Assembly: GCA_023701435.1 (NCBI GenBank)
Contig: JAMPXB010000004.1
Coordinates: forward strand, 124,001-188,000
Source: Bacteriovoracaceae bacterium
Lineage (GTDB): Bacteria > Bdellovibrionota > Bacteriovoracia > Bacteriovoracales > Bacteriovoracaceae
Direction: 5' to 3'
DNA: 64,000 nt
In this document: positions 1 to 8,060 of the stretch, one piece after another
Position numbering within the stretch: the first letter of the stretch is position 1
Layout: every line of letters starts with the position of its first letter
Notes under the pieces: generated by a model
What the model was told of the DNA's origin: nothing
What the model saw: the letters and a program-made list of their open reading frames with translations, nothing else
Database searches by the model: none
Translations under genes and position numbers: made by a program

Positions 1-942
1 CAAAGAAACAAGCCTGAAGGGTCTGAGAGTGCATTCAACAAAGTACATAAGGGTCAAGTCTCCCCGGTATTGGTCATAGCCGTGAATGCCTTCATAATCG
101 TTGATGAAATCTCCACAGCCATAAAGTATCAGTCTATTCTGATAGATCTCAATGCCCTTAGGATGATGGGAGGAATGCCCATGGATGATATCAACATTGG
201 CCTCATCAATGAGTTTGTGGGCAAAATTGATCTGAGCCTGAGGTATCTCATATCCCCAATTTCCACTCCAATGAATGCTGACAATCACCAGATCCCCGGG
301 ACGTCGGTATCTTTCAATTATTTGGCGCACTTCTTTGATCTGACTGTCCTTTAGCGAATAGAGAAGATGCACACCCGGAATATGCTCCTTTGCTTCCCAA
401 CTCCAGGGAACGCCGCTGGACTCAAGACACATGGAGAAAGTCAGAACCCGTCCAGCAGGAGTTTCAAAAACTGCCGGGGCCTGTGCTTCCTCCAAAGTCT
501 TTCCCGCACCGGAATGTGCTATTTGAAACTTCTTAAGAGAAGAAATAGTTTCAACAAGTCCTTCTACTCCCCAATCCAGAACATGATTATTAGCAAGGGT
601 GCAGATGTCGATGCCTGCACTTTTAAGGACCGAAAGATTTTCAGGATGCATTCGGTAGTTAATCCCCTTGCCTATCATGGGTGTATCACTAGTAGTGACC
701 GCGGTTTCAAGATTAATAATTTTAAGATCAGGGGCCTCTGCTCTCCATATTTCCAGAGCGGCTCCCCAGATATAATCATCAGCTACTTTTCGCGCAATTT
801 TTCCATTCATTTTTTCAGCTAAAAGAACATAGTCCCGGGCGTCTTTGACATAACCTTCATAAAGCTCAGGAGAGACCGAGTGATGCAGAATCTGATCAAT
901 TCCCCTTCCTGTCATGACATCTCCACATAAAAAAATCTTCAT
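1..942 (-). CDS. CapA/PgsA-like metallophosphatase, partial
   Basis: The 3' end lies outside the window; 314 codons are visible and open. The translation starts MKIFLCGDVMTGRG, the metal-binding opening of the CapA (poly-gamma-glutamate capsule) branch of calcineurin-like phosphoesterases. It continues with the family's blocks NLETAVT, LANNHVLDWG, HWSGNWGYE, HGHSSHHPKGIE and YGCGDFINDYEG, which supply the Asp, Asn and His metal ligands. No signal peptide is visible, so unlike many CapA proteins it may be cytosolic. It is divergent from the archease gene, with a short shared intergenic region of about 46 bases. The family is often called capsule biosynthesis protein, but its substrate is usually unknown. 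The fold is well supported and the role is not. Confidence 0.85.
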   Translation of the reverse strand, partial: MKIFLCGDVMTGRGIDQILHHSVSPELYEGYVKDARDYVLLAEKMNGKIARKVADDYIWGAALEIWRAEAPDLKIINLETAVTTSDTPMIGKGINYRMHPENLSVLKSAGIDICTLANNHVLDWGVEGLVETISSLKKFQIAHSGAGKTLEEAQAPAVFETPAGRVLTFSMCLESSGVPWSWEAKEHIPGVHLLYSLKDSQIKEVRQIIERYRRPGDLVIVSIHWSGNWGYEIPQAQINFAHKLIDEANVDIIHGHSSHHPKGIEIYQNRLILYGCGDFINDYEGIHGYDQYRGDLTLMYFVECTLRPFRLVSL

Positions 943-988
943 GTTTCTCCCGGTCACAATTTGGTGTTTAACTTGCAAGAATAAATCC

Positions 989-1420
989 ATGGCGACATTA
1001 ACAGAGCAAAATACCTTTGAACTTTTCCCCCATGTGGCCGACATCGGAATAAGGGGCCAGGGACAGACCATGGAGAAGGCCTTTGAAATGGCGGCAATGG
1101 CGCTGACATCAGTGGTTACTGATCCTCAAAATGTTTCCCCTACAATTCATGTAAGGATTCACCTTGAGGAAAAAGACCCTGAACTATTGTTTCTTGATTG
1201 GATCAATTCAGTGATCTATGAAATGGACATCAAAAGGATGCTTTTTTCAGTTTATGAAGTTTCTATAAAGTCCGGAGTACTGGAGGCCCAAATCAAAGGT
1301 GAAACAGTGGATCTTCATAAGCATGATCCGGCGGTGGATATCAAAGGGGCGACGCTGACGGAACTCAAAGTGATTGACCTGAATGGACAATGGCTCGCTC
1401 AATGTGTGGTGGATGTTTAA
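989..1420 (+). CDS. archease, RtcB cofactor
   Basis: A 143-residue protein with the archease pattern: FELFPHVADIGIRGQG near the N terminus (Asp in HVADIG), a central LFLDWINSVIYEMD block, and a C terminus carrying HDPAVDIKGATLTEL. Archease is a small metal-binding protein that speeds the guanylylation and multiple turnover of the RNA ligase RtcB. The neighbour 12 bases downstream is rtcB, which makes the call secure. An upstream in-frame Met at 914 would overlap the divergent CapA-like gene. The start at 989 (MATLTEQN) gives the usual family length, although no strong ribosome-binding site precedes it. Confidence 0.92.
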   Translation: MATLTEQNTFELFPHVADIGIRGQGQTMEKAFEMAAMALTSVVTDPQNVSPTIHVRIHLEEKDPELLFLDWINSVIYEMDIKRMLFSVYEVSIKSGVLEAQIKGETVDLHKHDPAVDIKGATLTELKVIDLNGQWLAQCVVDV

Positions 1421-1432
1421 TGAGGATAAACG

Positions 1433-2863
1433 ATGGAACTCAATCTTTTTCAAAAAATAAATGAGACCACTTGGCAAATCAGCGCCCATGGAAACATGAG
1501 GGTACCGGCCATTATTTATGCCAGTGAAGAAATCATTCAAAATATGGACAACAAAGTCTATGAACAGCTTTGCAATGTTGCTGGTCTTCCCGGCATTGTA
1601 GACAAGGCCTATGCCATGCCTGATGCTCATTGGGGCTATGGTTTTCCCATTGGAGGTGTGGCCGCTTTTGATCCGGAACATGGTGGAGTGGTTTCTGCAG
1701 GGGGTGTCGGTTTTGATATATCCTGTGGAGTCCGGCTCCTGCATACTGGCATGAAGATAGATGAACTTCGTTCTCAGTTGCCGGCAATTGCAGATCTTCT
1801 TTATAACGCCGTCCCTTCTGGGGTGGGCAGTAAAAGCAGAATTAAACTCACCGACAAAGAGATGAAAGATATGCTCCAAGGCGGTGCCAGGTGGGCCTTG
1901 CATCAGGGCTTTGGTGAAAGTGAGGATCTTGAATTTATCGAGGAGCACGGCCACATGACAGGTGCTAGACCAGAGTACATCTCCGCTCGCGCTAAGGAGC
2001 GGCAGCGCCCGGAAATGGGAACCCTGGGTTCAGGTAATCACTATCTGGAACTTCAGGAAGTAAAAACAATAGATGATCCTATAGCCGCTGAAGCGCTTGG
2101 ACTTAGCCTTGGAGATGCGGTTATCAGTATTCATTGCGGTTCACGAGGACTAGGACATCAGATTGGAACAGATTATCTGAGGGATATGCTGGTTGAGTCC
2201 AAAAAACATGGCATCAATCTTCCCGATCGTGAACTCGCCTGCGCTCCTATTCATTCTGAAATTGGTGAGCATTATCTGGGGGCCATGCGGGGAGGAATTA
2301 ACTGTGCACTGGCCAATCGCCAAATCATTACTCATTTTACTCGGGAAGCTTTTCAAAAGATGTTTCCCAATTCCAATTTAAGACTTGTTTATGATGTTTC
2401 CCATAATACCTGTAAAAGTGAATGGCATGAGGTGGATGGTGAAAGAAAGAATCTATTTGTGCACCGGAAAGGGGCTACCCGGGCTTGGGGTCCAGATCAC
2501 GCGGAACTACCAAAAAAATATTCCACCATCGGCCAGCCCATCTTCATCGGTGGCAGCATGGGCATAGGTTCTTACGTATTAGTGGGAACCAAAAAAGCAG
2601 AGTCCCTCTCCTTCAGTTCAGCATGCCATGGGGCCGGCAGATCCATGAGCCGTACCGAAGCGACCAAAATCTGGAGAGGCTCAGAGCTCATTGAATCTCT
2701 GAAAGAACAGGGCATTTTTATTAGAAGCGGGACTTATCGAGGTGTGGCCGAAGAGGCTCCGGAAGCTTATAAAAATCTTTTCTCCGTTGTAGACTCAGCG
2801 GCCGCTGCTGAATTAGCAATTAAGGTGGCCCACCTGGCACCACACGCCTGCATCAAGGGATAA
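1433..2863 (+). CDS. rtcB: RNA-splicing ligase RtcB
   Basis: A 476-residue protein of normal RtcB length. Family blocks seen in order are AYAMPDAHWGYGFPIGG, GGVGFDISCGVRLL (Asp and Cys metal ligands), GSGNHYLELQ, HCGSRGLGHQ, a SHNTCK block followed by VHRKGATRA, GSMGIGSYVL and ACHGAGRSMSR. The His at about residue 399 in HGAGR is the one guanylylated by GTP. RtcB joins 2',3'-cyclic-phosphate or 3'-phosphate ends to 5'-hydroxyl ends in tRNA splicing and RNA repair. It forms a two-gene operon with archease. No RtcR activator or RtcA cyclase gene is in view, so the regulation typical of enterobacteria is not shown here. Confidence 0.97.
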   Translation: MELNLFQKINETTWQISAHGNMRVPAIIYASEEIIQNMDNKVYEQLCNVAGLPGIVDKAYAMPDAHWGYGFPIGGVAAFDPEHGGVVSAGGVGFDISCGVRLLHTGMKIDELRSQLPAIADLLYNAVPSGVGSKSRIKLTDKEMKDMLQGGARWALHQGFGESEDLEFIEEHGHMTGARPEYISARAKERQRPEMGTLGSGNHYLELQEVKTIDDPIAAEALGLSLGDAVISIHCGSRGLGHQIGTDYLRDMLVESKKHGINLPDRELACAPIHSEIGEHYLGAMRGGINCALANRQIITHFTREAFQKMFPNSNLRLVYDVSHNTCKSEWHEVDGERKNLFVHRKGATRAWGPDHAELPKKYSTIGQPIFIGGSMGIGSYVLVGTKKAESLSFSSACHGAGRSMSRTEATKIWRGSELIESLKEQGIFIRSGTYRGVAEEAPEAYKNLFSVVDSAAAAELAIKVAHLAPHACIKG

Positions 2864-2867
2864 AATA

Positions 2868-3398
2868 TCAATCTAGATTTATAAAAGGATATTCCCGCAA
2901 TTCACTGGCGGTCCAGATGGAGACGCCGGCCTCATTTTTAATAGTTTCAACATCAATTATAAAATCAGGGTTCTTAAAACTTACATGAGCTGAAGAATTT
3001 TGTAAGATAAAACGATCTAAAAATTGTTCTTCCTCCAGAGTCGATAATTCTTGAACTCCCCTGCTATGAATCCGCACATAAAAACTTTTTTCCTTCAGTC
3101 GCGGAATCCAGGGAGTAATGATTTCCTTGATTTTAGTTTCAAAATCTTTTTTGGAATCAAAGGTAAAGGTATTGAGAAGTGGTGTAATTCGAGAGATCCG
3201 GTCCTGTAAAAAAGGGTGGCGCAAAAATTCCTGGGAAAAATCGTGAAAAAAATCACTGAGGTTATCGACGTGGGCCACCAACACATTAAAGAATTGAGTT
3301 GCACCAATCGTTCCATAGTGGCGTAAGGCCCTTTTGGCGTCTTTAAAACCGTCTTTTCTAACTGTAATAATAAGGTTCCACCACGGTTGATTATTCAT
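2868..3398 (-). CDS. THUMP-like RNA-binding protein
   Basis: A 176-residue protein whose C-terminal half follows the THUMP pattern: FYVRIHSRGVQELSTLEEE, then AHVSFKNPDFIIDVETI, then GVSIWTASELREYPF. THUMP domains bind tRNA acceptor stems and usually sit next to a modifying enzyme domain, or stand alone as in Tan1-type adaptors. No catalytic domain is visible, so an adaptor or RNA-binding role is more likely than an enzyme. It starts 8 bases after the stop of the receiver gene at 3406-3828 on the same strand, so the two are probably co-transcribed. It converges tail to tail with rtcB, 4 bases apart. I recognise the domain from residue patterns only, with moderate confidence. Confidence 0.6.
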   Translation of the reverse strand: MNNQPWWNLIITVRKDGFKDAKRALRHYGTIGATQFFNVLVAHVDNLSDFFHDFSQEFLRHPFLQDRISRITPLLNTFTFDSKKDFETKIKEIITPWIPRLKEKSFYVRIHSRGVQELSTLEEEQFLDRFILQNSSAHVSFKNPDFIIDVETIKNEAGVSIWTASELREYPFINLD

Positions 3399-3405
3399 AC
3401 ATCAC

Positions 3406-3828
3406 TTAAGATGCAAAACAACCGCCAGCATAAAACTTTTGAGGATTTAAGACTCGATCGACCATCTGACTTAAATGATCAAGGTCAATCGGTTTTGCCA
3501 TTTTTGCCTGGACTTGAGGGCTCTGTTCAAAATCACCATAGGCAGAGCACACAACCACTGGGATCTTATTTAACTCCTCAATGGTTTCTACAGTTTTCAA
3601 AAAGGTACGACCGTCCATTACCGGCATCATGATATCGAGCAAAATACATTGCGGATAATGACTTGGGTCGAGGCTTGAGAGAATATCCAGTGCTTCTTGC
3701 CCATTAGCAGCAGTCAACACTTCGTATCCATCAAGTTCAAGAGAGATGGCGAAGAGGTCACTTAATAATGAATCATCTTCGACTACCAGTACCGTATGCT
3801 TAAATTTTGGTGCAGTTATATTTCTCAT
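3406..3828 (-). CDS. receiver-only response regulator
   Basis: A 140-residue protein consisting of one receiver domain. The acidic pair is in VVEDD (about residues 17-19), the phospho-accepting Asp is D65 in ILLDIMMPVMDG, the switch Ser is about S95 in VVCSAY, and the invariant Lys is about K112 in MAKPID. There is no output domain. The short tail ends in FYAGGCFAS. Such proteins act as phosphate shuttles or bind partners by protein contact. No kinase gene is adjacent. The next gene in the probable operon is the THUMP-like protein. A 144-base leader precedes it. Confidence 0.9.
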   Translation of the reverse strand: MRNITAPKFKHTVLVVEDDSLLSDLFAISLELDGYEVLTAANGQEALDILSSLDPSHYPQCILLDIMMPVMDGRTFLKTVETIEELNKIPVVVCSAYGDFEQSPQVQAKMAKPIDLDHLSQMVDRVLNPQKFYAGGCFAS

Positions 3829-3840
3829 GCAAAAAGTTAT

Positions 3841-3972
3841 AATTAACTTTTAAAATTAATGAACCACACAAAAACTTACAAACCTAAGATGTCATTAAGG
3901 TTAAAAGAAGAAGGCCTTAATAGTTTAATGGGGCCTGCTAACATCTTCTTACACAGGAGGATTAAAATAAAT
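3841..3972. other. intergenic gap with inverted repeats
   Basis: This gap separates two minus-strand genes: the receiver gene that begins at 3828 and the membrane-protein gene that ends at 3973. It holds two overlapping inverted repeats: ATTAAGG with CCTTAAT (near 3894 and 3923), and AAGATGT with ACATCTT (near 3886 and 3941). They could act as a weak terminator or as an operator for the receiver gene, but no U-tract makes a terminator obvious. I see no open reading frame in it. Confidence 0.3.
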
Positions 3973-5034
3973 TTACCCTCTGTTTTTGAGCTTGGTGCGT
4001 ATTTCTGTTAACTGCCTGGCGTAATGGGCCCTTTCAGGTTCTGGGAGCTTCTCCAGGTTCTTTTCCAGTCTCACCGACATCTCCAAAATTTTGAGGGAAA
4101 GAGTGGACTTAAATTTATCCAGGATTCTCGTTTCGACAAATTGTAGCAGCATTATTTCAGTGGGAGCACTGGGAAATAGCCATTGCACAGGACTGTAATC
4201 ACTCACTTCTAATCGAGTAGACGCAGAGAGAGAAAGAATTTGTTCGGTTGTAATCAACAGTCTAATTCCATGCTTAAAATATTCCTGCGCTTTTTTAATT
4301 TTCTCTTCACTCGCGACAGTCCTGCCTTTTTCTTTAGCTATCGTGCTGGCGGTAATAGTCGTCAACAAGACAAGTTCTGTAACTGATAATTTGGCGTTAG
4401 ATTTTTCCAGGTAGTTTTCAATGATAAAATCACTGCTCTTTAGAGATTCTTTATATTCAATGAGAGTGCGAACATCCTGGTGAGACTTAACGATATAATG
4501 TAAAGAAGGTGAAGCTGACAGATAGGAAAAACTCGGACTTAATGCCTGAAGAGCAACTAAAGGCACGATGACAAGTGCGGCATAACGGACTCTGAACATC
4601 CGTGATGGTGCACGGTTTTCAAGGCTTTTCTCTTTGAAACACAAAAAGGCCACCAGCCCCAGGAAATACAGAGGTACTAGCCCGGTAAAAAATAAGAAAC
4701 GATTTGAAAGTTCAAACTCAGGATATAAATCCTTAACCCGCCCTTTAAAGAGTCTGGTATTAAAAAAGAAAAACATTGAGACAAAATTAATGAAGAACAG
4801 CGCCAGGCCAATTGTTTTAAAACTCCAAATTTTAAGTGACACAAAAAACAGGCCCACAAAAGCTAGCTGAAAGATAAGAGATACGATGATGTGTTTGCGG
4901 TATGTTTTCTTATCAAGAGGGACAATTGCTTTGAATGCCATAGCCATCTTAATCGGTATAAAGTTGAAAAATATTAACCCTACCGGATAACAAGAGCTTA
5001 ATCCTTCGCATGTTTGCTGGCAGAACAACTCCAC
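3973..5034 (-). CDS. multi-pass membrane protein, unknown function
   Basis: I do not recognise this protein. About four hydrophobic segments lie in the first 170 residues, around HIIVSLIFQLAFVGLFF, IGLALFFINFVSMFFFF, FLFFTGLVPLYFLGLVAFL and AALVIVPLVALQAL. A soluble, charged C-terminal half of about 180 residues follows, ending KLKNRG. Cys residues occur only in the N-terminal extension and in FLCFKEK. The open frame begins at 5034, but an internal start at 4947 (MAMAFKAIVPLDKK) removes an odd Cys-rich leader and may be the true one; neither has a clear ribosome-binding site. It is divergent from the DUF305 gene. No function is proposed. Confidence 0.6.
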   Translation of the reverse strand: MELFCQQTCEGLSSCYPVGLIFFNFIPIKMAMAFKAIVPLDKKTYRKHIIVSLIFQLAFVGLFFVSLKIWSFKTIGLALFFINFVSMFFFFNTRLFKGRVKDLYPEFELSNRFLFFTGLVPLYFLGLVAFLCFKEKSLENRAPSRMFRVRYAALVIVPLVALQALSPSFSYLSASPSLHYIVKSHQDVRTLIEYKESLKSSDFIIENYLEKSNAKLSVTELVLLTTITASTIAKEKGRTVASEEKIKKAQEYFKHGIRLLITTEQILSLSASTRLEVSDYSPVQWLFPSAPTEIMLLQFVETRILDKFKSTLSLKILEMSVRLEKNLEKLPEPERAHYARQLTEIRTKLKNRG

Positions 5035-5071
5035 ATACCATCAATCCCATCAAAGACCACAAGGAGGACTT

Positions 5072-5623
5072 ATGATGTTCAAAAAACTAATTGTATGTGC
5101 GCTATTGGCACTTCCTGTCTCTTTTTCTTATGCCAATGTAACTAAATCTCAGTCAGGTCATAAAGACCATAAGACTTCCCAGCAAGGAATGTCACAGGAT
5201 GCCCAATTTCTAGATTCTTTTTCTACCCACCACCGGGAAGGAATTGAAATGGCCAAGCTGGCCGAAAGTAAGGCCACGGATCCTGAATTAAAGCGAATGG
5301 CTTCCAAGATGCTCAAGGATCAAACATTGGAACTTGAACAAATGAAACAGTGGAGAGAGAACTATTCGGACATTCAATCAGAAGAGGCTCGTCCTCAAAT
5401 GGATATGAGTGATTTGCAATCTGCTTCAGGAAGTGAATTTGATAAGAAATTTGCCGAAAAAATGGTTCAGCATCATAGAGATGGAGTTGAGCTGGCAAAA
5501 AATATGAGTCCAACACTTAAAAATGAGAAGATCAAATCTTTTGCAGAAAAATCAATCACAAAACAAAACGAAGAGATCAAACAGTTACGTGTCATTGCAC
5601 AGAGAAGTGGTAAGCAGTCTTAA
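5072..5623 (+). CDS. DUF305 family periplasmic protein
   Basis: A signal peptide (KKLIVCALLALPVSFSYA) is followed by a DUF305 domain. The family's repeated helical motif appears twice: FSTHHREGIEMAKLAES around residues 50-66, and MVQHHRDGVELAKNM around residues 131-145. DUF305 proteins are ferritin-like helical bundles, often found near copper or other metal-stress genes, but their biochemistry is unsettled. A strong AAGGAGG at 5061-5067 serves tandem ATG codons at 5072 and 5075; the spacing favours the second. A GC-rich hairpin follows at 5630-5657, so the gene is probably monocistronic. Confidence 0.88.
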   Translation: MMFKKLIVCALLALPVSFSYANVTKSQSGHKDHKTSQQGMSQDAQFLDSFSTHHREGIEMAKLAESKATDPELKRMASKMLKDQTLELEQMKQWRENYSDIQSEEARPQMDMSDLQSASGSEFDKKFAEKMVQHHRDGVELAKNMSPTLKNEKIKSFAEKSITKQNEEIKQLRVIAQRSGKQS

Positions 5624-5629
5624 AGAAAT

Positions 5630-5657
5630 CCGAAGGAAGGGTACCCCCTTCCTTCGG
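5630..5657 (+). terminator. hairpin after DUF305 gene
   Basis: A perfect 11-base-pair stem (CCGAAGGAAGG with CCTTCCTTCGG) closes a six-base loop a few bases after the DUF305 stop codon. The sequence after it is TAAATATCC, without a T-run, so it may be a weak terminator or an mRNA 3'-end stabiliser. Confidence 0.55.
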
Positions 5658-5711
5658 TAAATATCCAACCGTTGTCATTACGGTATCTTCGTCTTTTGAT
5701 AAATTTATCAT

Positions 5712-6056
5712 ATGAAGACTGACACTTCACAAAATGGCATTTTCAAATCGCTCCTATGGATGACGGCGATACTTTCAATCACTCTCATCATTATTACTCT
5801 TATCTTTTCCACAGCACAAAAACTTAAAGATCAAAACAGGAAGGAACTCAAACAAGTACTTACCGGGGTGCTAAAATCACTCAAGGAACTATGCATTTTT
5901 GGACTTGGACTATCCATCTGCAAAGAACTGGTTCTGGCCCATGGTGGAAAGATCTAGTTTAAATCAAAGCTCGGTGAAGGAACAACTTTTTTCTTCACTA
6001 TTCCGATTTGGAACTCCAAATTGACTGGACTCACATACGCATTTAACTTAATTTAA
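5712..6056 (+). pseudogene. internally deleted histidine kinase remnant
   Basis: The first reading frame encodes an N-terminal membrane segment (LLWMTAILSITLIIITLIF) and a short coiled stretch. It then jumps straight to the last ATP-binding box of a histidine kinase: FGLGLSICKELVLAHGG. An in-frame TAG at 5955 interrupts it, and beyond the stop the same frame carries on with KSKLGEGTTFFFTIPIW, the usual end of an HATPase_c domain, closing with TAA at 6056. The sensor, the phospho-accepting His box, and the N and G1 boxes are missing. It is therefore a kinase gene that lost its middle and later gained a stop. The 81-codon open part is unlikely to be functional. The rhomboid gene begins 6 bases later. 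Confidence 0.85.
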
Positions 6057-6062
6057 TCTCAC

Positions 6063-6644
6063 ATGAAAAATCGTCCAATCGCCACCATTTGCTTTATCGC
6101 GGTCACCTTTCTAGTCACTTTTGTGGCACCTATTTTTGATTCTTCATTATATGGGATTCAAGGACATCCCACGGAATGGTTAAGTTTTTTACCGAACGCT
6201 CCCCTTCGACATCTGGGAGCAAGTTTATTTTTCTCTCCTTTTATTCATGTGAATTTTGTACACCTGATGATCAATTTGTTTTTTTTCGTTCCTATGGCAA
6301 TGGTCATTGAGCGCAAGCGTTCAGGAACTTTTTTATTGTTTAATGTTTCCTTTATTCACTTCCAGGTGCTGCTAGCACTATTCGTCCTGTCCTCAATCTT
6401 CCCACTTGAGGGGAAGGCTTTTTTAGGACTAAGTCATATCATTGTGGGGCTGTTTAGTTTCTGGTCTTTAACGAACAAAAAGTACGGTCTTCTCTTCCTG
6501 GCCTTGCTCATTATAGGAGTGGGCCAGTGGCAGTCTCAAAATGAGCTCACCTTGCTGGCCCACGGTTTGGGTCTGGTCTTTGGAGTTGAATTATTTTTCC
6601 TGGGCCGTTTTCAAAACAAGCAGAGGCTTCACGGCACGAATTGA
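6063..6644 (+). CDS. rhomboid-family intramembrane serine protease
   Basis: A 193-residue protein with about six membrane segments. The rhomboid active-site layout is visible: His67 and Asn71 in HVNFVHLMINL (the HxxxN motif of helix 2), the nucleophile Ser124 in FLGLSHII (GLSH in place of the common GxSG), and His167 in LLAHGLGLVFG. Rhomboids cut single-pass membrane proteins inside the lipid bilayer. Length and spacing fit the compact bacterial GlpG-like core without a cytoplasmic domain. Its last 54 bases overlap, tail to tail, the end of the beta-propeller gene on the other strand. Substrate unknown. Confidence 0.82.
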   Translation: MKNRPIATICFIAVTFLVTFVAPIFDSSLYGIQGHPTEWLSFLPNAPLRHLGASLFFSPFIHVNFVHLMINLFFFVPMAMVIERKRSGTFLLFNVSFIHFQVLLALFVLSSIFPLEGKAFLGLSHIIVGLFSFWSLTNKKYGLLFLALLIIGVGQWQSQNELTLLAHGLGLVFGVELFFLGRFQNKQRLHGTN

Positions 6645-8060
6645 ATTTTCGTAGTCAGAAATGACCCAGTGATTTTCTGTGACGGCAACATCTGCAACCG
6701 TTTTCTTCCACTTTCCCTCGCTCGCCGCCGGTTTCCAATTGAGTAATAGCTTGCCACTGTCAGCATCAAGCACATAGAGGCCATCATTGACTGAAGGATA
6801 AAGAACGACGTGGTAGCGAGGATCATAACTTGCACCAGCAAAGGAGCTGTCCTTCATTTTGGTATCAAAGCACCAAAGGTTTGACCTTGATCCGATATCA
6901 AATCGACAGACTTCGCCTTTAAGTGAAGTATAGAGGATCGATTTATCGAGGACCTTCGGTGTCCCTACCAGAGGGTTAGAAGCATTAACGGCCGCTGTAT
7001 GAGCACCTGTTTTACGGTCAAAACACAGCAAGTGCCCACGCTCCGTAGGAAAATAAACCTCTCCAGAAACAAAGCAAACATTTTCATCCAAAATCACTGG
7101 TCTCATCCAACTAGAAGCTGGAAGTTCTTTTTTCCAAATCACCTCCCCGGTCTTAAAATGAAGGGCGGTGGCGTAGGATTTATATTTTTTATCGTCATGC
7201 TTTTCCCGACCTGTTCCCAGAAAAACACTTCCACGATCATCCACCAGGACACCCGCATCCGTGTGTCCTGGATTGCTTTTCCATTTCAACTTCATGGTGA
7301 GAGGATCTACGGCATGTAGACTGTCAGCTCCGGCCACTACAAAGAGAGTGTTTTCGCCTTCAAAGCTTCCGATAACCGCCTGCCCTTCAGTATGTCCAAG
7401 CGTCTGATAACTTCCCAGAAGCTTGCCACTTTTTAAGTCAAATCGATATACCCGAGCGTGATGGGTATCATGCACACCTTCGCCCACATACAAAGAATTC
7501 TGCCAGATGGTAAGTTCCGGCGAGACCATGGTTCCGGTATAAAAGGTTCTGATGACTTTGCCACTCTCAAAGTCAACTTCATTAATGATGCCATTACGAT
7601 TGCCGGTAAAAACCCGGCCACTGGTAATAGTAGCAGCTCGAAATGATCCGGCACCGGTATCAAGACGCCAAACCTGCTTCAGTGTTGAAGGAAACTGCTG
7701 TGTAGCTTTTAAGGATTGAAAATCCGTTAAGACAGTTGCCCGATCAAGATAGTTTACTTCAGATTCCACCGAGCGCTCATTCATTTGACTTTCAATGGTG
7801 CTGATTAATCTTGGATAATTATTCCACCACTTCCAGCAGTAAATGCCTCCCATGATGACAGCATTTAACATGAAAGCACTGGCCAAAACCTTAGGTTTAA
7901 GAAGAACTTCCAGCAATTTCTTTGGGCCCTCCATTTTAAGTTCAATCCCAAACAAAGCGGCAATAAAGCTTGCGACTACTGAAACTCCGACACTCACTAA
8001 AGTCAGCGGGATCATTACCGTCGGTATGATCATCGGGACTAATTCATTAGGCGTTGTCAT
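6591..8060 (-). CDS. membrane-anchored PQQ-type beta-propeller protein
   Basis: A 489-residue protein with two N-terminal hydrophobic stretches (about residues 10-40 and 60-77), followed by a repeat region of 40-50-residue blades. Each blade ends in patterns such as DFESGKVI, DLKSGKLLG, DPLTMKLKWK, HFKTGEVIWKKEL, DRKTGAH and DADSGKLLLNWK. This is the PQQ/BamB-like propeller signature. The protein would hang in the periplasm from the inner membrane. Its ATG overlaps the last 14 bases of the upstream phosphotransferase-like gene, so the two are translationally coupled. That coupling suggests a joint role, but which one cannot be told. It is not BamB itself: there is no lipobox and there are two membrane segments. 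Confidence 0.78.
   Translation of the reverse strand: MTTPNELVPMIIPTVMIPLTLVSVGVSVVASFIAALFGIELKMEGPKKLLEVLLKPKVLASAFMLNAVIMGGIYCWKWWNNYPRLISTIESQMNERSVESEVNYLDRATVLTDFQSLKATQQFPSTLKQVWRLDTGAGSFRAATITSGRVFTGNRNGIINEVDFESGKVIRTFYTGTMVSPELTIWQNSLYVGEGVHDTHHARVYRFDLKSGKLLGSYQTLGHTEGQAVIGSFEGENTLFVVAGADSLHAVDPLTMKLKWKSNPGHTDAGVLVDDRGSVFLGTGREKHDDKKYKSYATALHFKTGEVIWKKELPASSWMRPVILDENVCFVSGEVYFPTERGHLLCFDRKTGAHTAAVNASNPLVGTPKVLDKSILYTSLKGEVCRFDIGSRSNLWCFDTKMKDSSFAGASYDPRYHVVLYPSVNDGLYVLDADSGKLLLNWKPAASEGKWKKTVADVAVTENHWVISDYENSIRAVKPLLVLKTAQEK

Noticed and set aside
70-822. Two open frames on the plus strand
   Set aside because: They are antisense to the CapA-like gene, which has clear family motifs on the minus strand and fills the same bases.
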